Source of the DNA: Variovorax sp. dw_308
GTDB lineage: Bacteria > Pseudomonadota > Gammaproteobacteria > Burkholderiales > Burkholderiaceae_C
Length of the DNA stretch: 64,000 bases
Assembly: GCF_019207085.1 (NCBI RefSeq)
Contig: NZ_JAATOM010000001.1
Coordinates: 682,001 to 746,000, forward strand
Direction: 5' to 3'
Shown: one piece after another, positions 8,599 to 19,052 of the stretch
Numbering within the stretch: the first letter of the stretch is position 1
Layout of the letters: every line of letters begins with the position of its first letter
The notes under the pieces: model-generated
Told to the model about the DNA's origin: nothing
Database searches by the model: none
What the model saw: the letters and a program-made list of their open reading frames with translations, nothing else
Program-made: the position numbers and the translations under genes

Positions 8599-9680
8599 TC
8601 GAGCAGCTCGCGCGCGAGCCCTACCGCTTCGAGTTCTTCCAGGCGGTGCGGCTTCTCGAGCTGGCGATGCTTCGGCGACAGGAGCGCGACGTGCATCAGC
8701 GACTCGTGCCCGGCGAGCGCATGGTGCCGCAGCGCATGCGCTTCCGGAGCTCGCTGAACCTGGGCTTTCCGCCCAGCGAGATCGAAGCCCTGCAACTGCG
8801 CAATGCCGCAGGCGAGGCGGTGTCCGGCAGCGACTGGGCGAGCCTGCCCCACCCGGATTCCGACGCCATCGACAAGGTCGAGATCACGCCGGCGTTCTTC
8901 GGCATGCTGGGAGCGTCTGGCGCGCTGCCCATTGCCTACACCGAGATCCTGCAGCGGCGCGAGCAGAACCAGCGCGACAGCGCGGCGCGGGCGTTTCTCG
9001 ACATCTTCACCAACCGCGCCGCCGCGCTGTTCTACGCGGCCTGGCGCAAGTACCGGCTGCCGCTGCACTATGAGCACGAGCGCACACGCGCCTACCTGCC
9101 GGCATTGCTGTCGTTGTCAGGCCTGGAACACAAGGCGCAGCGCCAGCCATTGCAGGAGGGCGACGGCCGGGTGTTCGACGAGAGCGTCGCTGGCTACGCG
9201 GCCGCGGTGCAGCACCGGCCGATGTCGGCAGTGTTCCTGCAACGGGTGCTGTCGGACTACTTCAAGAGCCGGATCCGCGTGGAGCAGTTCCTTGGCAAGT
9301 GGTACGACGTACCGAGATCGCAGATGTCGCAACTTGGGGGCAACAACATCCAACTGGGGCACACGGCGCTGGCGGGCGTGCGCGTCTGGCAGCGCGACCT
9401 GCGCATCCGGCTGTGGATCGGGCCGCTCAAGCGCACGCAGTTTCGCGATTTCTTTCCCGGAAAAGCGCATGCAAAGGCGCTGGAAAAGATGCTCGGCCTG
9501 CTGGCGGGCGTCACCGTCGAATACGAGGTGCGACTGATCCTGGCCAAGGAGGAAGTGCGCTCGGTGACGCTCGACGAGCCGCTGGGCAGCCATCTTGGCT
9601 GGGACAGCTTCCTCACCACGCGCGCCGCACCGCAGGACCGCAGCGACACCTCGTACGAACTGCATCCATTGAATAACTGA
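8562..9680 (+). CDS. tssG: T6SS baseplate subunit TssG
   Basis: The 372-residue protein begins with an ATG at 8562 inside the end of tssF. That start gives the typical TssG N-terminus with LAREPYRFEFFQAVRLLE. Further hallmarks are RFRSSLNLGFPPSEIEAL, VEITPAFFGMLGASGALP near residue 120 and the LLRRxxxYF-like FLQRVLSDYFKSRIRVEQF stretch. TssG holds two TssF copies in each baseplate wedge. An open frame extends upstream of 8562, but it runs antiparallel in phase to tssF codons and lacks family similarity. Confidence 0.94.
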   Translation: MQATQRRFDPAVIEQLAREPYRFEFFQAVRLLELAMLRRQERDVHQRLVPGERMVPQRMRFRSSLNLGFPPSEIEALQLRNAAGEAVSGSDWASLPHPDSDAIDKVEITPAFFGMLGASGALPIAYTEILQRREQNQRDSAARAFLDIFTNRAAALFYAAWRKYRLPLHYEHERTRAYLPALLSLSGLEHKAQRQPLQEGDGRVFDESVAGYAAAVQHRPMSAVFLQRVLSDYFKSRIRVEQFLGKWYDVPRSQMSQLGGNNIQLGHTALAGVRVWQRDLRIRLWIGPLKRTQFRDFFPGKAHAKALEKMLGLLAGVTVEYEVRLILAKEEVRSVTLDEPLGSHLGWDSFLTTRAAPQDRSDTSYELHPLNN

Positions 9681-9701
9681 ACTTCCAGAAGAAAAAAAGC
9701 A

Positions 9702-12422
9702 ATGAGCACATCACTCAAGACGCTGATCACCAAGCTCAACCCTTCCGCGCGTGCCGCGACCGAACGTGCGGCCAACCTGTGTCTCTCGCGAGGGCACTAT
9801 GAGGTCGACCTGGAGCATCTGTTTCTTGCGCTCCTGGAGCAGCCGGGCAACGATATCGCGCGCGTGCTGCGTGCCAACCGAATCAGCGCGACTGCGCTGC
9901 AGTCCGACCTGGAGCGGGAGATCGGCGCGTTCAAGAACGGGAACACGCGGACGCCGGTGTTTTCGACGTACCTGCAGAAGCTGTTCCAGCACGCGTGGCT
10001 GCTGGCCTCGCTCGATGCCCATGTCACGGCGATCCGCTCCGGACACTTGCTGCTTGCGTTGCTGACCGAGCCCGACTTGTCGCAGCTTGCGCAGCGCGGG
10101 TCGCCGCTGTTCGCCAGGATCCGCCTGGAAGACCTGAAGCACGATTTCGACAAGCTCACGGACGGCTCCGATGAGTCTGCCTATGCCAGTGCTGCCCGTT
10201 CGTCGGTGGACGCGCCGGCATCCGGGGCTGAAGCGGGCGTGGTGCAGGGCAAGACGCCGGCACTCGACCAGTTCACCACCAACCTCACGCAGCGCGCGCG
10301 TGATGGTGCGCTCGACCCGGTGATCGGCCGGGATGCCGAGATCCGCCAGGTCATCGACATCCTCATGCGGCGCCGGCAGAACAACCCCATCCTGACCGGC
10401 GAGGCCGGCGTCGGCAAGACCGCGGTGGTCGAGGGGCTGGCGCTGCGAATCGCCGCGAACGACGTGCCGAAGGTGCTGCACGGCGTGGAAGTGCACACGC
10501 TCGACATGGGCTTGCTGCAGGCCGGTGCGAGCGTGAAGGGGGAGTTCGAGAACCGCCTGAAGAACGTCATTGCCGAGGTCAAGAAGAGCCCGCATCCGAT
10601 CATCTTGTTCATTGACGAGGCGCACACCATGATCGGCGCGGGCGGGCAGGCTGGCCAGAACGATGCGGCCAACCTGCTGAAGCCGGCGCTGGCGCGCGGC
10701 GAGCTGCGCACCATCGCTGCGACCACCTGGGGCGAGTACAAGAAATACTTCGAGAAGGACGCGGCGCTGGCACGTCGATTTCAGGTGGTGAAGGTCGAGG
10801 AGCCGAGCGAATCGCTGGCCTCCGCGATGCTGCGCGGCATCGTGCCGCTGATGGAAAAGCACTTCAACATTCGCGTGCTGGACGAGGCCATCACCGAGGC
10901 GGTGCGCCTGTCGCATCGCTACATCAGCGGTCGGCAGTTGCCGGACAAGGCGGTTGGTGTGCTCGACACGGCTTGCGCCAAAGTAGCGCTGGGGCAGAGC
11001 GCGACGCCGGCGTTGATCGAGGAAGTGCGCAAGGCTATCGATCGGCTCGATGCCGAGGCGGCTGCGCTCCAGCGCGACACGCTGGCGGGCGGCCGGCATG
11101 AGGCGCGGCTGGCTGAACTGGCTGAGCAGAAGGCAGCTGTGCAGGCATCGTTGGTGGAGTACGAGGCCAAGCTCAAGAAGGAAGGCGAACTGGTCGAGCG
11201 CATCAGGGCCTTGCGCGCGGAGCGGGAGGCCGCGCCTGTCGTGTCCGCGCCCGGGGAGGCGGATGACAAGGCGCCTGAAAAGGCGGCGACGCCCAAGTCT
11301 TCCGCTCGGGGCAAGAAGGCCGCAGTTGGCGCAGCGCCGAGTGAGTTGGATGCATTGCTCGCCGAACTTCGCGCGTTGCAAGGTGAGACGCCGATGGTGC
11401 CCTTGCAAGTTGACGGGCATGTGGTCGCGGAGATCGTCTCGGCCTGGACCGGCATTCCGCTCGGCCGCATGGTGAAGGATGAGATCCGCACCGTGCGCAA
11501 GCTCGACAAGCTGCTTGCCGAGCGCGTCATCGGGCAGGACCATGCGCTGGCGGCGGTAGCCCAGCGCGTGCGAACGGCGAGCGCCCGACTCGAAGATCCG
11601 AACAAGCCGCGCGGCGTGTTCATGTTCGTCGGCCCGTCCGGCGTCGGCAAGACCGAGACGGCATTGGCCCTGGCCGACATCCTCTATGGCGGCGAGAAGA
11701 AACTGATCACCATCAACATGAGCGAGTACCAGGAGGCGCACAGCGTGTCGGGGCTCAAGGGTTCGCCGCCCGGGTACGTGGGCTACGGCGAGGGCGGCGT
11801 GCTGACCGAAGCGGTGCGCCGCGCGCCCTACAGCGTGGTGCTGCTCGACGAGGTCGAGAAGGCGCATCCCGATGTGATGGAGATGTTCTTCCAAGCCTTC
11901 GACAAGGGGATGATGGACGACGCCGAAGGCCGCGAGATCGACTTCCGGAACACGCTGATCATCCTCACGTCGAACATCGGCTCGCCGCAGATCATGCAGG
12001 CCTGCCTGAACAAGTCCGGTGACGAACTGCCCGCGCCCGATGTGCTCGCGGAGGCACTGCGCCCGGCGCTGATGAAGTCCTTCAAGCCGGCCTTCCTGGG
12101 TCGGCTGAAAGTGGCGCCTTTCTATCCGATCACGGACGAGGTGCTGGTGCAGATCATCGAGCTGAAGCTCGGCCGCATCCGCGACCGCATCGCGGTCAAC
12201 CACAAGGCGGTTTTCGAATGGGACGCGTCGCTGGTCGATGCGGTGCTGGCGCGTTGCACGGAGGTGGATTCGGGTGCGCGCAACGTCGATCACATCCTCA
12301 ACGGCACCTTGCTTCCCGAGATTGCCGAGGCCGTGCTTGCACGCATGGCGGACGAAGCGCAGATCGGCAAGATCAAGGTCGGCTCGGCGAAGAACGGCGA
12401 CTTCAAATACAGGATCACGTGA
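9702..12422 (+). CDS. clpV: T6SS sheath-recycling AAA+ ATPase ClpV (TssH)
   Basis: This 906-residue ClpB-class protein has an N-terminal double Clp-N repeat (SRGHYEVDLEHLFLALLEQ), a first ATPase module with Walker A GEAGVGKT at about residues 233-240 and the box IILFIDEAHTMIGAGG, a middle coiled-coil region (about 450-560) and a second module with Walker A GPSGVGKT near 644-651. The VLLDEVEKAHPDVMEMFFQ box and a C-terminal D2-small domain complete it. ClpV pulls TssC N-termini out of contracted sheaths so subunits can be reused. The middle domain carries an Ala/Lys-rich insertion (about 510-545). A sheath-binding N-domain and T6SS location distinguish it from housekeeping ClpB. Confidence 0.96.
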   Translation: MSTSLKTLITKLNPSARAATERAANLCLSRGHYEVDLEHLFLALLEQPGNDIARVLRANRISATALQSDLEREIGAFKNGNTRTPVFSTYLQKLFQHAWLLASLDAHVTAIRSGHLLLALLTEPDLSQLAQRGSPLFARIRLEDLKHDFDKLTDGSDESAYASAARSSVDAPASGAEAGVVQGKTPALDQFTTNLTQRARDGALDPVIGRDAEIRQVIDILMRRRQNNPILTGEAGVGKTAVVEGLALRIAANDVPKVLHGVEVHTLDMGLLQAGASVKGEFENRLKNVIAEVKKSPHPIILFIDEAHTMIGAGGQAGQNDAANLLKPALARGELRTIAATTWGEYKKYFEKDAALARRFQVVKVEEPSESLASAMLRGIVPLMEKHFNIRVLDEAITEAVRLSHRYISGRQLPDKAVGVLDTACAKVALGQSATPALIEEVRKAIDRLDAEAAALQRDTLAGGRHEARLAELAEQKAAVQASLVEYEAKLKKEGELVERIRALRAEREAAPVVSAPGEADDKAPEKAATPKSSARGKKAAVGAAPSELDALLAELRALQGETPMVPLQVDGHVVAEIVSAWTGIPLGRMVKDEIRTVRKLDKLLAERVIGQDHALAAVAQRVRTASARLEDPNKPRGVFMFVGPSGVGKTETALALADILYGGEKKLITINMSEYQEAHSVSGLKGSPPGYVGYGEGGVLTEAVRRAPYSVVLLDEVEKAHPDVMEMFFQAFDKGMMDDAEGREIDFRNTLIILTSNIGSPQIMQACLNKSGDELPAPDVLAEALRPALMKSFKPAFLGRLKVAPFYPITDEVLVQIIELKLGRIRDRIAVNHKAVFEWDASLVDAVLARCTEVDSGARNVDHILNGTLLPEIAEAVLARMADEAQIGKIKVGSAKNGDFKYRIT

Positions 12423-12485
12423 GCCCGTCTTGACGGCCGAGGGGCCGTCGGTGAAGAGTGATGAGTGAACAGGGAGAGAACAAAA

Positions 12486-15335
12486 ATGTCCGTCAGTCCA
12501 TTGCAAGTCGGCAACCTGCTGCGCGCAGGCTTCGAGCAACGCCACCGCCTGCTGGTGCTGCACACGCCGCTCGGCGCCAACCGCCTGCTGGCAGAGGCGC
12601 TCGATGGGGAGGAGTCCATCGATGCCGGTGGCTTCCGCCTTGAACTGAGCACGCTCTCCGATGATGCGCACATCCCTCTCAAGAGCCTGATCGGCCAGGC
12701 TGTTCGCCTCGACCTGCAGACGGCGCAAAGCCGCACTGAACTGCGACCCTTCCACGGTCATGTCACCGAAGCTCAACTGATCTCCAGCAATGGCGGTTTC
12801 GCCCGCTACCGCCTGGTCATCGAACCCTGGTTCAGCTTCCTGCAGTGGCGGCAAGACAGCTATCTGTTCCAGGACAAGGCCGTCTTCGACATCGTCGAGG
12901 CCGTCTTCGCGGACTACCAGACCCAGGGCAAGCTCAGCCCCCAATGGCGCTGGGACATCGCCGACCGCAGCGTCTACCCGCAGCGTGGCATCACCACCCA
13001 GTACAACGAAAGCGACCTGGCTTTCGTGACTCGTCTACTGGCCGAAGAGGGCCTGTTCTACTGGTTCGAACACCAGTCCGCCAGTGGTGAGAGCCTGGGC
13101 CAGCACACCATGGTCATCGCCGACCACGCCGGTGCGTTCAAGCCCAACGCGCAAGCGGAGATCCGCTTCCACCGCGCCGATGCCAGCGAGGCCGAGGACA
13201 GCATTCAGCAATGGCACGCACGCCGACAACTGCAAACCAACAGCCTGAGCCAGGTGAGCTGGGACTACAAGTCCGTCAGCCCGCGGCCTCTGCAGGAAGC
13301 CAGCAACCACACCAACAGCCTGCGCCACCGCACCCTGCACCGTGCCGACGACCCGGGGCACTACGCGTGGGAGACCAGCGCGCAGGGTGCGCGCCTTTTG
13401 CGCAACGCCATCGAAGCACTGGAACTGCGCAACAAGGCCTTCGAGGGAGAAGGCACCGCCCGCACACTGAGCCCGGCCAGCACCTTCACGCTGACCCAGC
13501 ACCCGGTGCATGACCGTGACGGCGCGGAAGACCGGCGCTTCGCCGTCCTGACCGTGCGCCACGTTGCGCGCAACAACCTCGATGAGGACCTCCAGCGTGC
13601 AGCCAACGAGGAGCTGGGTGCGCCCGACCTGGCGCAGGACTTACCGGTCGTTGCGGACGACGGCAAAGGCAACAAGGCTGGAAAGTCCAACAAGGGCAAC
13701 GCCAGCGAAGCCGTCCCCCACTACCGCAACCACTTCAGCGCCGTGCGCGCCGCGATCCCGTACCGCCCGCTCACCCTGGACGGCAAGGGCCGCGCAATCC
13801 ACCCCAAGCCCACCATCCAGGGCAGCCAGAGCGCCATCGTCATCGGTGCGGGCGATGTCATCCACACGGACAGGGACCACCGCATCAAGGTCCAGTTCCA
13901 CTGGCAGCGCGGCGGCGGCTCCAGCAGCCGCCTTGCGCATCCGGCCGGCGACAACAACGCCCCCGCCGCCCACCAACTCGGCGCCTGGGTGCGCGTGGCC
14001 ACCGCGATGGCCGGCACCAACTGGGGCCAGGCGGGTGCGCCACGCACCGCACAGGAAGTGCTGGTCGACTACCTGCACGGCGACATCGACCGCCCCGTCG
14101 TTGTCGCGGCCCTGTACAACGGCCAGGGCGAGCCCGATGCCCAGTACAACCGGAAGCAGCTCGGCGCGGCCAACGCCACCGGCAATGCGCCCGCCTGGTT
14201 CGCCGGCCAGGAGGGCGAGCACGCCCACAACGCCGTCTACAGCGGCATCAAGACCCAGGAGATGCGCGCCAGCCAGAGCGGCACCGGCGGCTACAACCAA
14301 CTCGTCTTCGACGACACCCCGCAGCAAAGCCGACTGGCACTGGCCACCACGCAAGCCTCCAGCCGGCTGCACCTGGGCCACCACAAGCAACAGAACGACA
14401 ACCAGCGCGGCAAGGACCGCGGCCACGGGGCGGAACTGGCCACCACCGCCCAGGGCGCGATCCGGGCCGGCTCCGGCTTGCTGGTCAGCGCCCATGCGCA
14501 ACCGAACGCGACCGGTCCCTTCATGGCCAGTCGAGAGGCGCAGAACCAGACCACGCAGGCACGAGAACTCGCCGAGTCACTGGCGGAAAGCGCGCAGACC
14601 CAGAAGGCCATGCTCAAGGGCGAGGCCAAGCCCGACAAGCTGGAGCCGATGGAAGGGCTCAAGCACGTGGCGAAGGTGCTGGGGACGACAGAGGGCGGCT
14701 CAGGCGCGGGTGGAAGCGATGACGACGGCGATATCAAGGCCACCGGTGGCGGCCAGGGCACCGTGACCGCGTGGAGCGAACCGCACCTGCAACTCACGGC
14801 GCCGATGGGCATCGGCATCGCCACGCCCAAGGAGGCGGTGATTGTGAGCGGGCAGACCAGCACGATCGTCGCCAACGAAGACATCGACCTGATGGCGCAA
14901 GGCCAGGCGGCCATTGCCGTGGCCAAGGGCGTGAGCCTGTACACGGTCGGCACCAAGGCCAAGGCGGAAGAGCCCAACACCGAGCGCGGTATCAGCCTGC
15001 ATGCGGCCAGCGGCAAGGTGAAGCTGCAAAGCCAGAGCGGCGCCACGAAGATCGCGGCGGACAAGAAGGTGACGATCGCGAGCGTGACGAAGGAGATCGA
15101 GGTGGAGGCGCCGACGCATGTGCTGCTGACGGTGGGCGGGGCGTACGTGAAGCTGGAGGGGAGCAGCATCAAGATTCATGCGCCTGGGAGGGTGATGTTT
15201 CATGGGATGCATTCGATGGTGAGTTCGATGGGGGATAGGGCAAGCAATTCGGTGGACGGCGCGACATACAAGGGCTGTGCACCAAGCTCCATAGCAGCCG
15301 CCGCGTCACAAAGCGCGACTGTGGCACTTGGTTGA
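12486..15335 (+). CDS. vgrG: T6SS spike protein VgrG with DUF2345 extension
   Basis: The 949-residue protein has the gp27-like N-terminal part (residues 1-400, including TTQYNESDLAFVTRLLAEEG and GLFYWFEH), a gp5-like OB-fold near 455-560 with the HRIKVQFHWQR and WVRVATAMAGTNWG motifs, and a C-terminal DUF2345 region (about 780-920) rich in regular beta-helix repeats. VgrG trimers cap the Hcp tube and carry effectors. The ATG at 12486 follows AGGGAGAG; an upstream GTG at 12465 lies before that site and is less likely. A C-terminal tail with no recognisable enzyme fold follows, so it is probably a carrier rather than an evolved effector. It is immediately followed by a DUF4123 adaptor gene. Confidence 0.95.
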   Translation: MSVSPLQVGNLLRAGFEQRHRLLVLHTPLGANRLLAEALDGEESIDAGGFRLELSTLSDDAHIPLKSLIGQAVRLDLQTAQSRTELRPFHGHVTEAQLISSNGGFARYRLVIEPWFSFLQWRQDSYLFQDKAVFDIVEAVFADYQTQGKLSPQWRWDIADRSVYPQRGITTQYNESDLAFVTRLLAEEGLFYWFEHQSASGESLGQHTMVIADHAGAFKPNAQAEIRFHRADASEAEDSIQQWHARRQLQTNSLSQVSWDYKSVSPRPLQEASNHTNSLRHRTLHRADDPGHYAWETSAQGARLLRNAIEALELRNKAFEGEGTARTLSPASTFTLTQHPVHDRDGAEDRRFAVLTVRHVARNNLDEDLQRAANEELGAPDLAQDLPVVADDGKGNKAGKSNKGNASEAVPHYRNHFSAVRAAIPYRPLTLDGKGRAIHPKPTIQGSQSAIVIGAGDVIHTDRDHRIKVQFHWQRGGGSSSRLAHPAGDNNAPAAHQLGAWVRVATAMAGTNWGQAGAPRTAQEVLVDYLHGDIDRPVVVAALYNGQGEPDAQYNRKQLGAANATGNAPAWFAGQEGEHAHNAVYSGIKTQEMRASQSGTGGYNQLVFDDTPQQSRLALATTQASSRLHLGHHKQQNDNQRGKDRGHGAELATTAQGAIRAGSGLLVSAHAQPNATGPFMASREAQNQTTQARELAESLAESAQTQKAMLKGEAKPDKLEPMEGLKHVAKVLGTTEGGSGAGGSDDDGDIKATGGGQGTVTAWSEPHLQLTAPMGIGIATPKEAVIVSGQTSTIVANEDIDLMAQGQAAIAVAKGVSLYTVGTKAKAEEPNTERGISLHAASGKVKLQSQSGATKIAADKKVTIASVTKEIEVEAPTHVLLTVGGAYVKLEGSSIKIHAPGRVMFHGMHSMVSSMGDRASNSVDGATYKGCAPSSIAAAASQSATVALG

Positions 15336-15340
15336 TCGAG

Positions 15341-16336
15341 ATGGAGTCATCAATCACCGTCGAGGCCGTCGCAAGGCATATCTCGCATGAGCTGCATCGA
15401 CAGCTAGGTTTGCCCCATGCACCGAACTGCTTTCTGATTTTGGACTCCGTGCTGCGTCCAATCACTGATGCGGACGCCATTGCATCGGACTATCTGGAGC
15501 ACTCGCAAACTCCGGTGCGGCTCGAGCCGAATGTTGATCCGACGCATTGGCCGGTCTTGGTGGGTTTTGACACCGGCAGGTTTGCCGGCAGTGAACTCCT
15601 TGCACACAGCGTCGCAGAGGCCTGCGAAGAATTGCAGGCCGATGCGCTCCAGTCCGGTGCGGGGCGTCGAATCGGCGGATGGTTGACGAGCGATTCGTCC
15701 GCCACGCAGGTTGCAAGGCATTTGCGCAACGCGATGTTGCAGCACCGTCCTGGAGTTGGATCGATTTGGCTCCGTATACATGACCCGGCCGTTCTATGGT
15801 GGCTATGGAAGTTTCTCTCCCCAGAACAGCGTCGTGCACTGTTAGGGCCAATCGATACATTCTGGATACTCGACCCCATCGGGCGTCTAACGCCGATCCG
15901 AACCGACACCACGGTTCCTGCCGGCGACGCCGGGCAGCTCACTCTCACGGACGCCTTGTGGCGGGACGTGGATTCCATCGCGCCGCTGAATTTGGCACTC
16001 CGCGAATGGACGCAGGCCCACACGTCGGGCGAACGGTTTGAATCCATTTTTGCAGGCGCTCTCGCTGCGGTACGCCGGGCGATGGCGACAGGCTTCAGCA
16101 GCGTAAGCGACCTTGCGTCGTACGCCCACTGCGCATTCGCGGTCCACCCCAGTTTCGACTCGCATCCAGATATTGAGAGATTGCTCGAACAGCGGGAGTC
16201 CGGGGACTATTTCACGCAATTAATCGATTGCGTGAGCACAGAAAGTTGGATCAGGATCGCGCGCGAATGCGCGGCAAACGATGTCCTCGCGAGTGACTAC
16301 ACCGCAGGATGGCCGAACACAGTAAAAGAAATGTGA
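15341..16336 (+). CDS. DUF4123 T6SS effector adaptor/chaperone
   Basis: This 331-residue protein shows the DUF4123 layout: an N-terminal NCFLILDSVLRP strand, the PVLVGFDTGRFAG segment, a GGWLTSDSSATQVARHLRN block, and IWLRIHDPAVLWWLWKFL near residue 145 (the equivalent of the conserved lRfyDPrvl motif). Members of this family (Tap/TEC) load a specific effector onto the VgrG encoded next to them. It sits 5 nt after vgrG and 10 nt before the VasX-like effector gene, exactly where such an adaptor belongs. A TTG at 15332 overlapping the vgrG stop is an alternative start; the ATG at 15341 is preferred. Confidence 0.9.
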   Translation: MESSITVEAVARHISHELHRQLGLPHAPNCFLILDSVLRPITDADAIASDYLEHSQTPVRLEPNVDPTHWPVLVGFDTGRFAGSELLAHSVAEACEELQADALQSGAGRRIGGWLTSDSSATQVARHLRNAMLQHRPGVGSIWLRIHDPAVLWWLWKFLSPEQRRALLGPIDTFWILDPIGRLTPIRTDTTVPAGDAGQLTLTDALWRDVDSIAPLNLALREWTQAHTSGERFESIFAGALAAVRRAMATGFSSVSDLASYAHCAFAVHPSFDSHPDIERLLEQRESGDYFTQLIDCVSTESWIRIARECAANDVLASDYTAGWPNTVKEM

Positions 16337-16346
16337 AGGGGGAAGT

Positions 16347-19052
16347 ATGGTGAAGCTTGCGTGCGATCAATGCGCTTCGAAGGGTCTGCCGATCATGCCG
16401 GTGCGCTACACCGTTGTTCCGAAAGACGTCAAACCTGGATTGCCTGGATGGGCCAGTGGACAGAGAGTCAAAGAGGTCGCACTGGGCAGCGAGTTTCAAT
16501 ACGCTCTGCGCACGATGCGTACTGGATTTCTGTATATCTTTTACGAAACAAACAAAGAAGGCTCCAACAAATGGGAGTGTTACGCTGTGGGCGAGGACGG
16601 CTGCTTCACCATTCAGCCTAGCCCCGCGGCCGCTTGGCCTCAAAGCACGCCGGCATTGGCATGCTCACGCCACGCGCTCAACACGCAAGTGCACTACATC
16701 GTGATCTCGGAACCCGAGAAATGTGGACCGACTTGGATTGCCTATAGCGAACACAAGTGGAGCAAGGAAACCGTTCAAGGATATGAACGCAATAGCAAGC
16801 TGCGCAACAAGCGCATGCAAACTATTCATCCAGCTCAGATGGCCGCAGGCGTCAAGCATTCGCATGGCGCGATTGCCACTCAAGCTACGCTGGAGGACAT
16901 CCTCGAATATGCCTCGGTCGCGCCCACAGGGTCGTTGCCATTCGACAGAAAAGTCAGCGATCTTAGCGAGGAGAACGGTAGCTACTCCACTATGGATCTA
17001 CATCGAATGAGCACTCGCTACCCTTGGCATCTGAGGACCGGAATGGCCGAGGGCACTATCGTACACATGGTATGCCGAAACAAGGGGGCGGGAAAACCCA
17101 GCGAGCCTCACGTCCTCGCAATGTGGGACGCTATCGGTATCGCGCACGAACTCAATGGCTACCGAAACGACGCGGCCGGATGGATCAAGAAGTATGGGGA
17201 CGAGCGTGAATTACAAATTGCAGCGCTCAACAACTACAAGGGCCTGCGAAACGCTCTAGAAAATCAAGCATTTTCACGAGGAGAAGAGCACGTTCTGCGC
17301 GGCGCGCAGGATGGACCCTTGCAGTCTGCGCAGCGGGAACTCGAAGAAAAGTCAAGGACTTCACCGGACGACGAATATCTACGAAAACAATTGGATCAAG
17401 TTCGCATTCTCAATAGCAAAATTTCCGCTGGCGCTCCTCGACTATCCGAAGAATTTGGCAAAAGCTTGGCGGGTAAGGCGTGGCCACCTTATCGAGAACG
17501 TATCGATACGGACGAGAGCGAACGTGTAGAGAAAAAATTGGCGGAGTTCCATGCCGCGGCCGCTTTTATCGTCGATCAACGCACGATACCACTCATTCGT
17601 TGGCTTGAGGCGCAGCTATTGTTGGACACGTTCAACGACTTCGATGGTCACAACTTGCTCGACGGCATGGTTTTTGGGGAGCAGGTTGCCGAGGCGATAT
17701 GGGGTATAGGCTCGTGCCGGTCGGGGGCGCAAAAGATCGAGACTTGGGTGAAGGAGTGCAAGGCTACGGTCGAGTCGAATCTGCTTTGGAGGGTTGTTGC
17801 TCTCAACCAGATGCATGCACGCGAAGAACTCGACGAGAAGCTGAACGAAGCTGTACACCATAAGTCAGAGCAGACGCTGGCAAGCACACTCACTTGGATC
17901 GGCTATTCAGCAAAGTTCATGAAATCGATCGCAGATACGTACAAGAAGGCGCAAAGCGTTTTCGATGCTAACGTCAAGGCTGCTACGGGAACATCTTCTG
18001 CGTTTGGTGCCTCGATAAATAAAGTAAACGTACACGGCGCCGACAAATTTGCAATCACTGTAGGTGACTTTATTTTCAAGCATTTTCGGGTCGACAAATT
18101 AGGTGACTATGCGAGCGAGAAAATAATCCAGCATATCTTCAGTGTTCGCGCTTTTGTGAACCCGATGGAGTCGGAGGATTTGATTGCCAAACAAGTCGCG
18201 GCAGAGAAAATTGGCCGTGCACAAACCTTGCGCCGTCTGCAAGCGACCAAGACCTTCATGAAACTTGATACGCGTGAAATTCATACGCAACAGACAGAGG
18301 GTCTGAGAACCGCATGGGCCAAGTTCAAGGTCTCTGATGACGTCAAAGCGCCGCAAGCAATCAAGGACGCACGGCTAGCAATGGTGGTAATGCTCATCGA
18401 GGGTGTGAACTTTAGCAAGCTGCTGATCGAGAGCAAGACCAAGAACGACATGAAGAGCTGGCTGAGTTTGCTCGCCTCAGGTATGTCTATTGGGAGTGCA
18501 TTAATGGACATTGCGACAGTGCCGATAAAGAATATGCCGGGAATGGGCGCAGAAACTTGGGGGTATCAAGTGGTGAAGGGCTGGGGCGGCGTACTAAGTG
18601 GAGGAGCTGCGTGGGTTGGCGTCTATCTTGACTTTGAGGATTCGAAACAGGCTGACGCTAAAGGCTACGGCAATCTCTACTGGCTCTACGCCCTCAAGGG
18701 TGGTTTAGGTGTTGCCAATGGTGCACTAACATTCGCCGTTACCTTTACCTATGCGGCGCCCCTTGTTGCCCGACTGACCGGGCGTGCCGCAGCAGGTGCC
18801 GCCATCGAAGCGGTCGGCGCGCGAGCAGCTGCGATTATCGGACTGCGAATTTTAGGGATGGCCGCAGGGGGGTGGATTACTGTGGGGATGCTCGGCGTTC
18901 AAGTTGTCATTTGGTGGATCTCGCCTAACGCGATCGAAGACTGGATTGATCATTCCGCGTTTGGAAAAAAGCGATCAACGGGAGGATATAAGACGGCCAA
19001 GGAGCAAGACGAAAAGATGAAAAAGGCGCTGATTGAAATGGGACTCCAATGA
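16347..19052 (+). CDS. VasX-like (BTH_I2691-type) pore-forming T6SS effector
   Basis: This 901-residue protein opens with CDQCASKGLPIMPVRY, the typical Cys-x2-Cys plus LPIxPVRY beginning of the toxin VasX N-terminal region family. Strands with RTMRTGFLYIFYE and WECYAVGEDGCF follow, then a long helical middle. The C-terminal third holds several hydrophobic helices (around residues 715-735, 745-760, 785-805 and 830-860, including GWITVGMLGVQVVIWWI), consistent with insertion into target membranes. VasX-type toxins are delivered by VgrG/DUF4123 and depolarise the inner membrane of competitors. Base composition is visibly more A+T than the T6SS core. It overlaps the next gene by 4 nt (ATGA). A GGGGGAAG ribosome site precedes the ATG. 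Confidence 0.85.
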   Translation: MVKLACDQCASKGLPIMPVRYTVVPKDVKPGLPGWASGQRVKEVALGSEFQYALRTMRTGFLYIFYETNKEGSNKWECYAVGEDGCFTIQPSPAAAWPQSTPALACSRHALNTQVHYIVISEPEKCGPTWIAYSEHKWSKETVQGYERNSKLRNKRMQTIHPAQMAAGVKHSHGAIATQATLEDILEYASVAPTGSLPFDRKVSDLSEENGSYSTMDLHRMSTRYPWHLRTGMAEGTIVHMVCRNKGAGKPSEPHVLAMWDAIGIAHELNGYRNDAAGWIKKYGDERELQIAALNNYKGLRNALENQAFSRGEEHVLRGAQDGPLQSAQRELEEKSRTSPDDEYLRKQLDQVRILNSKISAGAPRLSEEFGKSLAGKAWPPYRERIDTDESERVEKKLAEFHAAAAFIVDQRTIPLIRWLEAQLLLDTFNDFDGHNLLDGMVFGEQVAEAIWGIGSCRSGAQKIETWVKECKATVESNLLWRVVALNQMHAREELDEKLNEAVHHKSEQTLASTLTWIGYSAKFMKSIADTYKKAQSVFDANVKAATGTSSAFGASINKVNVHGADKFAITVGDFIFKHFRVDKLGDYASEKIIQHIFSVRAFVNPMESEDLIAKQVAAEKIGRAQTLRRLQATKTFMKLDTREIHTQQTEGLRTAWAKFKVSDDVKAPQAIKDARLAMVVMLIEGVNFSKLLIESKTKNDMKSWLSLLASGMSIGSALMDIATVPIKNMPGMGAETWGYQVVKGWGGVLSGGAAWVGVYLDFEDSKQADAKGYGNLYWLYALKGGLGVANGALTFAVTFTYAAPLVARLTGRAAAGAAIEAVGARAAAIIGLRILGMAAGGWITVGMLGVQVVIWWISPNAIEDWIDHSAFGKKRSTGGYKTAKEQDEKMKKALIEMGLQ

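Noticed and set aside
9711..12944. A minus-strand open frame of 1,077 codons antisense to clpV and the start of vgrG
   Set aside because: It is antisense to two well-recognised genes, with no domain or ribosome site; it is a high-GC shadow.
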